A DNA stretch of 64,000 nucleotides from Caballeronia sp. BR00000012568055 (GCF_029439455.1 NZ_JAQFVG010000296.1:1-64000), one strand, 5' to 3'; counted from the stretch's first letter, positions 8,503-18,190 are shown. Notes: generated by a model from the letters alone, not told the origin. Made by a program: numbers and translations.

Positions 8503-10020
8503 ATGACGCCACGACTGGAACTCAGGCATGCGAGCAAATCGTTCGGCCGCGTGCGCGCGCTGGGCGACGGCAGCCTGCAACTTTTTCCCGGTGAAGTGCA
8601 TGCGTTGCTCGGTGAAAACGGCGCAGGCAAATCGACATTGGTGAAACTGCTTGCGGGCGTGTATCAGCCGGATACAGGCGACTTATTGGTCGATGGCGCC
8701 GCGCGCACGTTTGCCAATCCCGCCGAAGCACGTGATGCGGGACTTGCCGTGATTTATCAGGAACCGACCTTGTTCGCGGACCTGTCGATCGCGGAGAACA
8801 TTTATATGGGACGTCAGCCGCGCGATCGCTTCGGCCGTATTCGATATGACGCGATGCATCGTGAAGTGGATGCGTTGTTGTCGTCGCTCGGTGTGAATCT
8901 GCGTGCGCAACGTTTGGTGCGTGGTTTGTCGATTGCGGATCAGCAAGTGGTTGAGATTGCCAAAGCGCTTTCGCTCGATGCAAACGTGCTCATCATGGAC
9001 GAACCGACTGCGGCTTTGTCCTTGCCCGAAGTCGAGCGATTATTCACCATCGTGCGCGGCCTGCGCGAACGCGATGTCGCGATTCTCTTCATCACGCATC
9101 GGCTCGATGAAGTCTTCGCGCTCACGCAACGCATGACGATCATGCGCGACGGTATGAAGGTGTATGACGCGCTCACGCAAGACATGACCATCGATGCAAT
9201 CGTCAGCAAGATGGTCGGCCGCGATCTCGACACGTTCTATCCGAAGGCCGACGTCGTGCCCGGTGACGTGCGTCTTTCGGTGCGCAATCTCACGCGCGAA
9301 GGCGTATTCAAGAACATTTCCTTCGATGTGCGCGCAGGCGAGATCGTCGCGCTTGCGGGGCTTGTCGGCGCGGGACGCAGTGAAGTGGCGCGCGCGATCT
9401 TCGGCATCGATCAGGTGGAGGGAGGCGAAGTGAAGATCGCGGGCAAGAAGCTCGCATTGGGTTCGCCGGGCGCTGCGGTACGCTCGGGTCTTGCCCTTGT
9501 GCCTGAAGATCGCCGCGCGCAAGGATTGGCCCTTGAATTAAGCATCGCGCGTAATGCATCGCTGACCGTGCTCGGTCGATTGATGCGCCACGGTCTTATT
9601 TCAGCACGCAGCGAATCGACGCTGGCGTCCGACTGGGGCCAACGCCTGCGCCTCAAAGCCAGCGATCTCGACGCGCCCGTTGGCACGCTTTCGGGCGGCA
9701 ATCAGCAGAAGGTCGTGCTCGGCAAATGGCTGGCCACGAACCCGAAGGTGCTGATGATCGATGAACCAACGCGGGGTATCGACGTGGGTGCGAAGGCGGA
9801 GGTGTACCGCACATTGGCGGAACTCGTGAAAGATGGCATGGCAGTACTAATGATTTCGAGCGAACTGCCCGAAGTGCTCGGCATGGCGGACCGCGTGCTG
9901 GTGATGCACGAGGGCCGTATCAGCGCGGATATCGCCCGCGCGGATGCGAACGAGGAACGGGTGATGGGCGCGGCGCTGGGCACATCGCAAACACTCGGCA
10001 CACTAGGACGTGCAGCATGA
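8503..10020 (+). CDS. Sugar ABC importer ATPase, two nucleotide-binding domains
   Basis: 505 residues with two ABC domains in tandem, as in RbsA/XylG/RhaT. Walker [10 protein letters not shown] is at residues 37-45 and the first Walker B is [11 protein letters not shown]. The second domain has the degenerate Walker A usual for this family (GLVGAGRSE), signature LSGGNQQKV and Walker [11 protein letters not shown]. Start set at 8503 ([14 protein letters not shown]), ten bases after GGAGG; the frame continues back to 8461 inside the lactonase gene. It powers the two permeases and binding protein that follow. Confidence 0.93.
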   Translation: MTPRLELRHASKSFGRVRALGDGSLQLFPGEVHALLGENGAGKSTLVKLLAGVYQPDTGDLLVDGAARTFANPAEARDAGLAVIYQEPTLFADLSIAENIYMGRQPRDRFGRIRYDAMHREVDALLSSLGVNLRAQRLVRGLSIADQQVVEIAKALSLDANVLIMDEPTAALSLPEVERLFTIVRGLRERDVAILFITHRLDEVFALTQRMTIMRDGMKVYDALTQDMTIDAIVSKMVGRDLDTFYPKADVVPGDVRLSVRNLTREGVFKNISFDVRAGEIVALAGLVGAGRSEVARAIFGIDQVEGGEVKIAGKKLALGSPGAAVRSGLALVPEDRRAQGLALELSIARNASLTVLGRLMRHGLISARSESTLASDWGQRLRLKASDLDAPVGTLSGGNQQKVVLGKWLATNPKVLMIDEPTRGIDVGAKAEVYRTLAELVKDGMAVLMISSELPEVLGMADRVLVMHEGRISADIARADANEERVMGAALGTSQTLGTLGRAA

Positions 10021-11060
10021 TGACTCGACATTCTCCTTCTCTACCCGCGATGCAAGCGACCGAAACCAAGCGCGAAGGTCTTGCGGTGACCATCGCAAAG
10101 AGCCGTGAACTGACCTTGTTCATCGTGCTGCTGGTGTTGATCGGCGCGACGGCGGCGGCCAAGCCCGACTTTCTGAATTTGCAGAATCTGCGGGACGTAT
10201 TGCTCAATGTGTCGATTATCGGCTTGCTGACGGCGGGCATGACGGTCGTGATGCTGATGCGGCATATCGATCTTTCCGTGGCGTCTGTCGTCGGTGTAAG
10301 CGCGTATGCGGTCGGCAGTCTTTTCGTGATGTTTCCGCATATGCCGGTGATCGTCGCGATGCTCGCGGGTATCGGCATCGGCTTTGCGATCGGCGCGGTG
10401 AACGGCGCGCTTGTCACGTTCGGACGTGTGCCTTCGCTGGTGGCGACCTTATCGACTTTGTATATCGTTCGGGGTGCCGATTATGCGTGGGTCCACGGTG
10501 GGCAGATCAACGCAACGAGTTTGCCCGATGCTTTCGCGTCCATCGCCACCGGTTCTCTCCTGGGCGTGCCGAATCTCGTGCTGATCGCGCTGGTCGTGTT
10601 GATCGCGTTATCGGTGTATCTGAAGCAGTATCGCGGCGGGCGCGAGCATTATGCAATCGGCTCGAATCCCGAAGCGGCGCGGCTTGCGGGCATACGCGTG
10701 GATCGTCGCGTGATGATCGGCTTTCTGCTGTCCGGCGCGATTGCGGGCTTGGCCGGCGTGTTATGGCTTGCACGTTTCGGCACGGTAGATGCCAGTACGG
10801 CCAAGGGCATCGAGTTGCAAGTGGTCGCGGCGGCGGTGGTCGGCAGTGTCGCGATTACGGGCGGCATCGGCACCGTTGCAGGCGCGACGCTCGGCGCGCT
10901 GGTGCTCGGCGTGATCAACATTGCATTGGTGGTATTGCGCGTGTCGCCGTTCTGGCAACAGGCCATTCAAGGTGCGTTGATCGTCGCCGCGATCACGCTC
11001 GATACGCTGCTCGCGCGTTCCGTCGCGCGCCGCATGATGAGGAAACGCGATCATGGCTAA
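10017..11060 (+). CDS. Sugar ABC importer permease 1
   Basis: 347 residues with about eight to ten membrane segments and the RbsC/RhaP-type signatures [17 protein letters not shown] and [13 protein letters not shown] (the cytoplasmic coupling loop). Its ATG overlaps the ATPase stop (ATGATGA), and its own end overlaps permease 2 by 8 bp, so the importer genes are translationally coupled. A second, different permease follows, as in rhamnose importers of the RhaSTPQ type. Confidence 0.9.
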   Translation: MMTRHSPSLPAMQATETKREGLAVTIAKSRELTLFIVLLVLIGATAAAKPDFLNLQNLRDVLLNVSIIGLLTAGMTVVMLMRHIDLSVASVVGVSAYAVGSLFVMFPHMPVIVAMLAGIGIGFAIGAVNGALVTFGRVPSLVATLSTLYIVRGADYAWVHGGQINATSLPDAFASIATGSLLGVPNLVLIALVVLIALSVYLKQYRGGREHYAIGSNPEAARLAGIRVDRRVMIGFLLSGAIAGLAGVLWLARFGTVDASTAKGIELQVVAAAVVGSVAITGGIGTVAGATLGALVLGVINIALVVLRVSPFWQQAIQGALIVAAITLDTLLARSVARRMMRKRDHG

Positions 11061-12057
11061 ACCGGATTCCGCACTCTCAACTTCGAAGCGCCGCCATCTG
11101 CAATGGGAAGCGATGCTCGTGATCGTGCTCGTGGTGTCATTGCTCGGCGGGCGCGTGTTGTCGCCGTTGTTTTTATCGGCGGCGAATGTGTCCAACATGC
11201 TTGCGGATTTCACCGAGATCGCATTGATCGCGTTGCCGATGACGCTGATTATCGTGGCGGCGGAAATCGATTTGTCGGTGGCGTCTGTGCTGGGTGCATC
11301 GAGTGCGTTGATGGGCGTGCTTTGGCATATGGGCCTGCCGATGCCGCTTGTTCTCGTGCTCGTATTGATGTTCGGCACGCTTGCGGGCTTACTCAACGGA
11401 CTTGTGATCGTGCGATTCGGCTTGCCTTCGCTTGCGGTGACGATCGGCACCTTGGCGCTGTTTCGCGGTCTCGCTTACGTGTTGCTCGGCGATCAGGCTA
11501 TCGCGGATTTTCCCGCTTCGTATACGGCGTTCGGTATCAACACGGTCGGCGATTCCTTCTTGCCGATGCCCTTCGTCTTAGTCATTGCCGGCGCGATTAT
11601 TTTCACTGTCTTGCTGCAAGCGACACCGTTCGGCCGCAGCCTGTTTGCTATCGGCGCGAATCCGACTGCGGCGCAATTTTCGGGCATCGAGGTATCGCGT
11701 ACGAAGATCAAACTATTCATGATGTCCGGCGCGATGGCCGCGCTCGCGGGCATCGTCTATACGCTGCGCTTCACGAGCGCGCGTGGCGACAATGGTGAGG
11801 GGTTCGAACTATCGGTGATTGCGGCGGTGCTGTTCGGCGGCGTGAGTATTTTTGGCGGACGCGGTTCGATGATCGGCGTGCTGCTGTCGCTGCTCATCAT
11901 CGGCGTGTTGCGCAATGCGTTGACGCTGGCCGATGTATCGAGCGAAACGCTGACGATCGTGACCGGCGCGCTGTTGTTGTCGTCGGTGCTGATCCCGAAT
12001 CTCGTCGCGCGCTGGCGGGCGGCGCGCGAAAAGCGGCTGATGACGCAAACCATTTGA
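11053..12057 (+). CDS. Sugar ABC importer permease 2
   Basis: 334 residues, multi-spanning, of the same BPD_transp_2 family as its neighbour, with [20 protein letters not shown] and PTAAQFSGIEVSRTKIK as the conserved loop regions. It overlaps the previous gene by 8 bp and probably forms a heterodimeric channel with it. The two permeases are clearly paralogous, which is the known arrangement for RhaP and RhaQ. Confidence 0.9.
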   Translation: MAKPDSALSTSKRRHLQWEAMLVIVLVVSLLGGRVLSPLFLSAANVSNMLADFTEIALIALPMTLIIVAAEIDLSVASVLGASSALMGVLWHMGLPMPLVLVLVLMFGTLAGLLNGLVIVRFGLPSLAVTIGTLALFRGLAYVLLGDQAIADFPASYTAFGINTVGDSFLPMPFVLVIAGAIIFTVLLQATPFGRSLFAIGANPTAAQFSGIEVSRTKIKLFMMSGAMAALAGIVYTLRFTSARGDNGEGFELSVIAAVLFGGVSIFGGRGSMIGVLLSLLIIGVLRNALTLADVSSETLTIVTGALLLSSVLIPNLVARWRAAREKRLMTQTI

Positions 12058-12115
12058 AGCGTATGGCGTAGTTGAAAATCAGCGCAAACCTGCGCAAAAC
12101 AGGAGACTTTCCGAC

Positions 12116-13129
12116 ATGAAGAGAACCTATCGTTTAATGCGCGCGCCGCTACTGGCATCGGCATTTCTCGCCGCGACAATCGCGCTGACCGCGAGCGCGG
12201 CGGATGTAAAGAGCGGCCTGAAAATCGCCTTCCTGCCGAAACAGATCAACAATCCGTACGAGGTGATTGCCGACGATGGCGGTCTGGCCGCGATCAAGGA
12301 GATGAAGGGCGAGGGCAAGGTCGTTGGGCCATCGGATGCGGGCGCGTCCTCGCAAGTGAGTTATATCAACACGCTCATCACGCAGCGGCAGAACGCCATC
12401 GTAATCGCCGCGAACGATGCGAACGCGGTCGTGCCGTATCTGAAGAAAGCGATGTCGCAAGGCATCAAAGTGGTGACCTTCGATTCCGACACCGCGCCCG
12501 ATGGCCGGCAGATTTTCGTCAATCAAGCGGAGTCCGAAGCAATCGGACGCGGGCAGATTCAATTGTTGTCGAAACTCGTTGGCGGCGAAGGCGAGTTTGC
12601 GATTCTGTCGGCCACGCCTAATGCGACGAATCAGAATACGTGGATCAAGTTCATGCAGGATGAGCTTAAGAAGCCGGAGTATTCGAAGCTCAAGCTCGTA
12701 AAGATCGCGTACGGCAACGACGACGATCAGAAGTCGTTCGTCGAGACGCAAGGTTTGTTGCAGGCGTATCCGAACCTCAAGGGCATCATCGCGCCGACGA
12801 CGGTCGGTATTGCCGCCGCTGCGCGATATATCCAGAGCTCGCCGGCCAAGGGTAAGGTCGTGGTGACGGGGCTGGGCACGCCGAATCAGATGCGCGCGTT
12901 CGTGAAGAACGGCACGGTCAAGGCGTTCCAGCTTTGGGATCCGGGTCAGTTGGGCTATCTCGCGGCCTATGCGGCAGCGAATCTAGCGTCGGGCACCATC
13001 ACCGGCAAAGAAGGCGATACCTTCGATGCAGGGAAACTCGGCAAGCGTACGGTCGGCAAGAGCGGAGAAGTGATTCTCGGACCGCCGACTACGTTCGACT
13101 CGTCGAATATCGATAACTTCAATTTTTGA
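12116..13129 (+). CDS. rhaS: Periplasmic rhamnose-binding protein
   Basis: 337 residues. Signal peptide at residues 1-28 (cationic start, then ASAFLAATIALTASA before ADVKSG). The mature protein starts KIAFLPKQINNPYEVIADDGG, very like rhamnose-binding proteins of the RhaS importer family, and has the two-domain type I periplasmic fold (ANDANAVVPYLKKA, KVVTFDSDTAPDG). It captures L-rhamnose for the preceding ABC importer. RBS AGGAGA lies at 12101-12106. Last gene of the operon, followed by an intrinsic terminator. The symbol refers to the importer subunit, not the E. coli AraC-family regulator. Confidence 0.88.
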   Translation: MKRTYRLMRAPLLASAFLAATIALTASAADVKSGLKIAFLPKQINNPYEVIADDGGLAAIKEMKGEGKVVGPSDAGASSQVSYINTLITQRQNAIVIAANDANAVVPYLKKAMSQGIKVVTFDSDTAPDGRQIFVNQAESEAIGRGQIQLLSKLVGGEGEFAILSATPNATNQNTWIKFMQDELKKPEYSKLKLVKIAYGNDDDQKSFVETQGLLQAYPNLKGIIAPTTVGIAAAARYIQSSPAKGKVVVTGLGTPNQMRAFVKNGTVKAFQLWDPGQLGYLAAYAAANLASGTITGKEGDTFDAGKLGKRTVGKSGEVILGPPTTFDSSNIDNFNF

Positions 13130-13151
13130 GGCAAGCAGGGCCTGAGAGGAA

Positions 13152-13184
13152 AGCGGAACGTCCGTGAGGGCGCTCCGCTTTTTT
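13152..13184 (+). terminator. Intrinsic terminator of the rhaM-rhaS operon
   Basis: AGCGGAACG (13152-13160) pairs with CGCTCCGCT (13171-13179), one G-U/mismatch, around a 10-nt loop, and is followed by a run of T. It lies 22 bp after the rhaS stop. Confidence 0.88.
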
Positions 13185-13240
13185 GTTGCTTGGGAACACC
13201 GCACTCGAGTCCATCAAAAATTGATTCGACATACGAAATA

Positions 13241-13741
13241 TTAACGTCGAGACTTCGACAGCAAATGCCCCAGTCCCAGATTCGTCGCAATCTGCCAGAC
13301 ATAAACCCGCGAATAACGCACGCCGAACTGCCGTTCGATCACTTCGCGCAATCGCGCATTGGTCCACGCGTCGCTCTCGAAGCCGTGTTTTCGCGCTGAT
13401 TCCTGCAAGGCCTTCGCGATCCATTCGAGCGCCTCACGATCGAGCGCCGACGTGCGCCCGCCCACGCCCATTTTCGCGAGCGCTTCGAGTCCGCCTTCGT
13501 TCACGATTGCCTTGTAGCGCCGCACCGTCTGCACCGACAGATGCAATTGCTCGGCCACGCGCTCGACCGATTCGCCATCGAGCAGCATGCGTCCCGCCGT
13601 CATGCGCCGCATGACGCTCGGCAATGTCTCGGGACGTGAGAGCATGCGTGCCCCCTGTCGAATGGAGACTGCAGACTTGATCCGGCGTGCTAAACGTGTG
13701 AGCGTGTCATCGTGGGTCGTTTCGAGCCGGCGCGCGTGCAC
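13241..13741 (-). CDS. Stand-alone IS630-like helix-turn-helix protein
   Basis: 166 residues from the ATG at 13741; a start at 13642 (MLSRPETLPSV) is also possible. The middle resembles the N-terminal DNA-binding part of IS630-family transposases: a first HTH (GESVERVAEQLHLSVQTVRRYKAIV) and a second winged HTH (TNARLREVIERQFGVRYSRVYVWQIATNLGL). There is no DDE catalytic domain and I see no terminal inverted repeats, so it is either a domesticated DNA-binding protein or a remnant. Confidence 0.65.
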   Translation of the reverse strand: MHARRLETTHDDTLTRLARRIKSAVSIRQGARMLSRPETLPSVMRRMTAGRMLLDGESVERVAEQLHLSVQTVRRYKAIVNEGGLEALAKMGVGGRTSALDREALEWIAKALQESARKHGFESDAWTNARLREVIERQFGVRYSRVYVWQIATNLGLGHLLSKSRR

Positions 13742-14077
13742 TGCTTATCGTCAATCAACTAACGCCAACAACCAATAAACGTTTTCAGCCGCGATGGGGA
13801 ACTCTCGCGGAATTTTTTTTGAGCTTGATAAACGGCCGCGAATTTCCTATGCACACGCATGGCGTGCAGGCGCATCCCTGTTATTGCCGCGTGCGCCGCA
13901 ATAACATGCACGTCCGTTTCATGAAACCGGAGGGAAAGGGATGCCCGGCCGTTTGCGTCAGCACGATGCCCTTAAACAGATTTGAGCGCCTCGGATCCGT
14001 TCCGGCACGCGCGTGCACACCACGCCGTATCGAAGTCGATAGCGGCTTGAGGCGGCATGAGGCGGCTTTAAATCGCG
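13742..14077. other. Intergenic region with two hairpins
   Basis: No gene found. On the plus strand CCGCGA (13789-13794) and TCGCGG (13805-13810) flank a 10-nt loop and are followed by AA and eight T (13813-13820), which looks like an intrinsic terminator with no plus-strand gene before it. A perfect inverted repeat TGTTATTGC / GCAATAACA occupies 13879-13887 and 13898-13906. The minus-strand H-NS-like gene ends at the right edge. Confidence 0.6.
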
Positions 14078-14398
14078 TCAAACGCGATAAAACTCGATGT
14101 CCTGTCCGGCGTGTACGGCGCGCTTGAGCCATTCGGGCATATCGCCCATGCCGTCCCACGTATCGCCGCTGGCATTGCGGAACACGGGTTCTATTTCACC
14201 CGCGGATCGCGTCAGTTTGGGCAATTGCGGCATCGGCCTGCTGGGCTTTTGCGCGCCATTGGTTTTAGTGAATGTGGGAGGCGGATTGACCACCGGCGCT
14301 TCCGCCAATGACTCGGCCAGCGCGCTTTCCGTAATGCCGAATTCGGCCATGCGTGCGCGCAAATACGCAATGATTCTGTCTCGCTTTCTTTCGTCCAC
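14078..14398 (-). CDS. H-NS-family nucleoid-associated protein
   Basis: 106 residues. The N-terminal 30 residues (MDERKRDRIIAYLRARMAEF) form the short helical oligomerisation part, a Pro-rich linker follows, and the C-terminus (residues 72-91, FRNASGDTWDGMGDMPEWL) aligns with the H-NS DNA-binding motif YRxxxGxTWSGRGRxPxWL. The AT-hook-like GRGR core is replaced by GMGD, as I recall in some Burkholderia H-NS paralogues ending VEFFRV. It should bind DNA or modulate H-NS-like partners; the altered core may change groove binding. Confidence 0.78.
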   Translation of the reverse strand: MDERKRDRIIAYLRARMAEFGITESALAESLAEAPVVNPPPTFTKTNGAQKPSRPMPQLPKLTRSAGEIEPVFRNASGDTWDGMGDMPEWLKRAVHAGQDIEFYRV

Positions 14399-14827
14399 GG
14401 CTTTCCTGATTCAGCTTTTTGATTATCAGAAGACGAACCTATACCCCGCGCGGACCGGGGCGGTTCGAAGACTTGAATAGATGTGTTTTATGAAGCGTGG
14501 CGCAGCACTTGCTGCGCGTCAATTAGTGTATTTACCGCAGTGTCTCTCAATGGCCGATTAATCGTTGCTAATCGTTGCTTCACGACACGCGCCTAATTAC
14601 TCAAGCACGTTCACGCGATGCGCTGATTGCAGGCATTCATCCAACCGGGGAATCGGCGCGACGGACGCACGACAGGAGTGCGCGCGGGAAGTCACGCCAG
14701 GAAGCCACGAACCGCCGATAACGATGCACTCGCCGCCCGAGCCCGCGCGTCTCTCATGCGCATGCCGACCGGCCGATTACCTCGCTGATTGCTATTGTAT
14801 GCTGCCTTCGCCAACTATTAAATCATT
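14399..14827. other. Intergenic region upstream of the H-NS-like gene
   Basis: No convincing gene. Contains a perfect hairpin GCGCAGC-ACTT-GCTGCGC (14500-14517) and a short direct repeat TAATCGTTGC near 14560-14578. The plus-strand frame at 14565-14831 has an unlikely composition (many Cys, Pro and His). Presumably the promoter region of the 14078-14398 gene. Confidence 0.5.
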
Positions 14828-15079
14828 TTAACGGTTATGTTGTTCTCCCGGTAATTCCGCACCATGCGCGCGAATCGCGGCAATCAGTTCCGCCGGGGTA
14901 ATTTCATAACGCACTTCGCGGTGAATGCCGGGTTTGCGCTCATCGATTTCGATCAGCAGTACAGCCTTGCCGGCGGCAGCCGGTTCCAGGCGCAGGGAGC
15001 GGACTTCCTGACCGCTTGCATCGTCATATTCGGTGAGGAGCGTCATGGCTCCCGTGGCGGTGCTTCTCGGCGTGGACAT
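14828..15079 (-). CDS. Small conserved-type hypothetical protein
   Basis: 83 residues, soluble, beta-rich, without membrane segment or Cys: MSTPRSTATGAMTLLTEYDD, then RSLRLEPAAAGKAVLLIEIDE and an alpha-helical end ITPAELIAAIRAHG. GTCGCAAGACGGGAGGACTC lies directly before the ATG on the coding strand, giving GGGAGGA as a good SD. I do not recognise a family. Confidence 0.6.
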   Translation of the reverse strand: MSTPRSTATGAMTLLTEYDDASGQEVRSLRLEPAAAGKAVLLIEIDERKPGIHREVRYEITPAELIAAIRAHGAELPGEQHNR

Positions 15080-15255
15080 GAGTCCTCCCGTCTTGCGACG
15101 TCATTGTTGTTTGGATGCAGCGCCGCGCAAATGGCTTGCCTGAAGGGGCTTGCCTGAAGGCTCGTCGCTTGCGGCAGCAGGGCTGTCGGTGAGATAAGGC
15201 GGACGCGAAGCGTGGTGTCGTGCCGTGCTCCGGCACTTCATTATTGCCTGCCAAA

Positions 15256-15280
15256 ACTCCGCGCGTCCAGCGCGCGGAGT
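15256..15280 (-). terminator. Terminator after the LLM oxidoreductase
   Basis: ACTCCGCGCG (15256-15265) and CGCGCGGAGT (15271-15280) form a perfect 10-bp stem with a 5-nt loop. On the minus strand it is followed by TTTTGG, and it sits 30 bp past the stop of the gene ending at 15310. Confidence 0.75.
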
Positions 15281-15309
15281 GTTTTAGCAAGGAGCGGGCC
15301 TTGAGCGAT

Positions 15310-16296
15310 TCAAGCGATCGCGTCGCGCGCCTGAGCGGTGATTTCGAACGATCGCAGGCGCGCGCGATGATCGAAAATCTGCGCGGTCACAATCAATTCG
15401 TCCGCCTGAGTCTGTTCGATGACCGAGCGCAGGCCGGCTTCGACTTCCTCGCGATTGCCCACGACCGAGCACGCCAGCGAATGCTCGACGCCCGCGCGTT
15501 CTGCCTCCGTCCACGCGATCGATTCGACCGGCGGCGGCAGTTGACCGGGCGTGCCGCGTCGCAAATTGATGAACTGCTGCTGCAACGAGGTGAACAGGAA
15601 CAGCGCTTCGTCGGTGGTATCGGCGGCGAAGACATTGACGCCGACCATCGCGTGAGGCTTTTGCAGGCTCGCGGACGGGCGGAATTGTTTGCGATAGACC
15701 TCCAGCGCCGTCAGCAGATAATCGGGCGCGAAGTGGGATGCAAAAGCGAACGGCAGTCCGAGCGCCGCCGCCAGTTGCGCCGAAAACAGCGACGAGCCGA
15801 GCAGCCAGATCGGCACATGCAGACCCGCGCCGGGCACCGCGCGCACGCGCTGGCCCGCGACCGGATCGGCGAAAAAGCGCTGCAATTCGACGACATCGTC
15901 CGGGAAGGATTCGGCGCTGCCTTGCAGATCGCGTCGCAGCGCGCGGGCGGTGGTCTGATCGGTGCCGGGTGCGCGGCCTAATCCGAGATCGATGCGGCCC
16001 GGAAACAGCGAGGCCAGCGTGCCGAACTGTTCGGCGATCACCAGCGGCGCGTGGTTCGGCAACATGATGCCGCCCGAGCCGACGCGAATCGTCTTCGTGC
16101 CGGCCGCGATATGGCCGATCACCACCGACGTCGCCGCACTGGCGATGCCTGTCATATTGTGGTGCTCCGCCAGCCAGTAGCGCTGATATCCCCAGCGCTC
16201 GGCGTGTTGCGCGAGATCGAGTGAATGGGCGAAGGCATCGGCGGCGGTGGCGCCGAGCGGAATGGGGGAAAGGTCGAGTAGCGAGAAGGGGATCAT
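15310..16296 (-). CDS. LLM-class flavin-dependent oxidoreductase
   Basis: 328 residues from [17 protein letters not shown] (ATG at 16296; the frame continues back to 16332). Luciferase-like monooxygenase fold: WLAEHHN near 50, [22 protein letters not shown] near 85-105 and [10 protein letters not shown] near 118, the blocks of the YhbW-like group. Such proteins use FMNH2 or F420 to oxidise small organic substrates; the substrate here is unknown. It is the last gene on a minus-strand run with the PhnD-like protein and the desaturase. Confidence 0.85.
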   Translation of the reverse strand: MIPFSLLDLSPIPLGATAADAFAHSLDLAQHAERWGYQRYWLAEHHNMTGIASAATSVVIGHIAAGTKTIRVGSGGIMLPNHAPLVIAEQFGTLASLFPGRIDLGLGRAPGTDQTTARALRRDLQGSAESFPDDVVELQRFFADPVAGQRVRAVPGAGLHVPIWLLGSSLFSAQLAAALGLPFAFASHFAPDYLLTALEVYRKQFRPSASLQKPHAMVGVNVFAADTTDEALFLFTSLQQQFINLRRGTPGQLPPPVESIAWTEAERAGVEHSLACSVVGNREEVEAGLRSVIEQTQADELIVTAQIFDHRARLRSFEITAQARDAIA

Positions 16297-16379
16297 TGCG
16301 GCGTTCCGGTCGTGCTGCGGTGGTGCTGTCACGCAAGTAAAGATCCGATTGTGCCGAAAGCACGGAAAGTCTGCTTCGA

Positions 16380-17186
16380 TCAGCCCAGGCGCGGATAGCC
16401 GCGTTCGATCGCTTCGTTTTCGAGGTCGAGGATCGAAGCGTAGTCGGCGGGCGTTCGCGCGACCAGACCCTTTAGCCGCAGCCTTCGCGCACGCTGTTCG
16501 TCCCTGGCGAGCGCGTCTGAGAGTGCTTTAAAAAGCACATCGGCGGGAAGGTTTTTGGAGGTGATGAAGGGCAAGGCCGCCGTGCTCTCCGTCACGCCGA
16601 TTTCGCGCACGCCCGCCGCCAGTTCCGGCAGATAGTCGCGCACGAAGGCAAACGTCACGCAGTCGAGGGCGGCGATATCCGCCGATCGGTCGATGGCGAG
16701 CGCGCGCAGCGAGGCCAGATGCCCGCCGCTTCGCTGCACCGATGCGAAGAATTGGCCGTCGCGCGCGAGCGGAGCGACGGCGTGGCGCAGCAGATTCATG
16801 CCACTGTTGGAATCGTCGCTGTTGTAGACGGCGCGCAGGCCGCGGCAATCGGCAAGCGGTTCGGCATCGACGTGCGAGCCGACGACCAAAACGCTGCGAT
16901 ATGCGCCGGTCTCGCAGCCGGGAGCATCGAAATGGGGCGTGGCGACGAGATTCACCCGGCCCGCCAGCGCATGCACCAGCGGATAGCCGCACGTCTGCGA
17001 GAGCAGCAGATCATCGCGCAGCCAGAACGCAGTCAGATCCGGCTCGGTATCGACGATGGAAAGCGTGTCGCCGCGCGCGGCGAGCCACGGCAACAATTGC
17101 GTGTGGAAGTCATCGAGCAGCGCGCGCCAGTCTCGGGCGAGCGCGGGCGCGACGTTGTACATCGGCAGGGCGGCGGTCCAGTGCAT
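16380..17186 (-). CDS. PhnD-like substrate-binding-domain protein without signal peptide
   Basis: 268 residues from the ATG at 17186, eight bases after the desaturase stop. The sequence has the PhnD/phosphonate-binding-like fold of COG3221: [20 protein letters not shown], a GxYRSVLVV strand, [19 protein letters not shown], and [17 protein letters not shown]. No signal peptide or lipobox is visible, and no phosphonate permease or ATPase is nearby, so it is probably a cytoplasmic sensor or orphan binding protein and not a transporter subunit. Confidence 0.7.
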   Translation of the reverse strand: MHWTAALPMYNVAPALARDWRALLDDFHTQLLPWLAARGDTLSIVDTEPDLTAFWLRDDLLLSQTCGYPLVHALAGRVNLVATPHFDAPGCETGAYRSVLVVGSHVDAEPLADCRGLRAVYNSDDSNSGMNLLRHAVAPLARDGQFFASVQRSGGHLASLRALAIDRSADIAALDCVTFAFVRDYLPELAAGVREIGVTESTAALPFITSKNLPADVLFKALSDALARDEQRARRLRLKGLVARTPADYASILDLENEAIERGYPRLG

Positions 17187-17194
17187 GAGGCATT

Positions 17195-18190
17195 TTACGT
17201 GCGGCGGATCGGGGCGTATTGCGTGCCGACCGGCGCAACGTCGATTTCGCGCTCGGCCGAATGCACCGGCGACACCGCGCGCGCGAACGCATGGCGGCGC
17301 ATCCACTCGCCGTATCCATCGACGATAAAACCGCCATTGCTCACGCGATACGCCGCGCGCCGCGCCGCATACACCTCGCCGAGCGCGAACCACGGCACGC
17401 CCGGCAGATCGTGGTGGACCGCGTGGTAATTATTGTTGAGGAACAGCACGCGCCATAGCCAACCCGCTTCGTTGATGACCGTTCGTTCGCGTGCATCGTC
17501 GGCGACGCGATGTTCCTGGAACGATCGCACGGAAGCCAGCGCCAGCGCCGGATAACCGACGCCGAACAGGAACGCGCGCCAGGAAATGCCGCAACGCGCA
17601 TCGAGCCAGAGCACGAGCGCCACCAGCATGGCCACATGCACGATCCAGCTCAATACGATCTGCCAGTCGCGATTCGCCACCGCCTGCACCGCTTCCCGCC
17701 ACGACGCGGCGATGGAAAACCACGGCCCGATCAGCAGCCGCCCGACGAAGGAATTGCGCGCCGCCAGCGCCGCGCGCAGCACCACGCCCGCGTTCGCCCA
17801 TTGCTCGGCGGTGACGAAATAGCTTTCCGGATCGCGGCCCGGCTCGGTCAGATGTGCATCGTCGTGATGGCGCAGATGCGACTCGCGATACACCGCGTAC
17901 GGAAACCACACGGCCAGCGGCGCGAGGCCGAACAGCATATTCAGCAAGGGAAAACGCGTCGGATGGCCGTGCAGCAGTTCGTGTTGCAGCGACATGTACC
18001 AGCACGACAACAGCGCCAGCAACCCGAGCGCCATCGGCAGGCCGATCGCCCGCGCGTTGATCGCGATGCCGAACCAGCCGCCGTAAATGGCCACGATCAC
18101 CAGCCACGTCGGCCGTTCGCTGCGCCAGCACCACGACGCCCGGCGGCGTTGGATGTCGCGGAATTGGGCGTCGTCGAGATAGCGGGGCAT
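17195..18190 (-). CDS. Membrane fatty acid desaturase/hydroxylase family protein
   Basis: 331 residues. Three histidine boxes of the membrane di-iron family: HELLHGH (70-76), HLRHH (105-109) and HAVHH (256-260), with hydrophobic segments near residues 27-67, 82-98 and 180-215. The third box, in NNNYHAVHHDLPGVPW, resembles lipid desaturases and sterol/carotenoid hydroxylase relatives. It should insert a double bond or hydroxyl group in an acyl chain at the inner membrane. It leads a minus-strand pair with the PhnD-like gene. Substrate unknown. Confidence 0.85.
   Translation of the reverse strand: MPRYLDDAQFRDIQRRRASWCWRSERPTWLVIVAIYGGWFGIAINARAIGLPMALGLLALLSCWYMSLQHELLHGHPTRFPLLNMLFGLAPLAVWFPYAVYRESHLRHHDDAHLTEPGRDPESYFVTAEQWANAGVVLRAALAARNSFVGRLLIGPWFSIAASWREAVQAVANRDWQIVLSWIVHVAMLVALVLWLDARCGISWRAFLFGVGYPALALASVRSFQEHRVADDARERTVINEAGWLWRVLFLNNNYHAVHHDLPGVPWFALGEVYAARRAAYRVSNGGFIVDGYGEWMRRHAFARAVSPVHSAEREIDVAPVGTQYAPIRRT

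Noticed and set aside
14565-14831. 88-codon plus-strand frame
   Set aside because: Cys/Pro/His-rich, no RBS and no recognisable domain.
15133-15161. Direct repeat GCTTGCCTGAAGG
   Set aside because: Only two copies, short, no associated structure; likely a local duplication.
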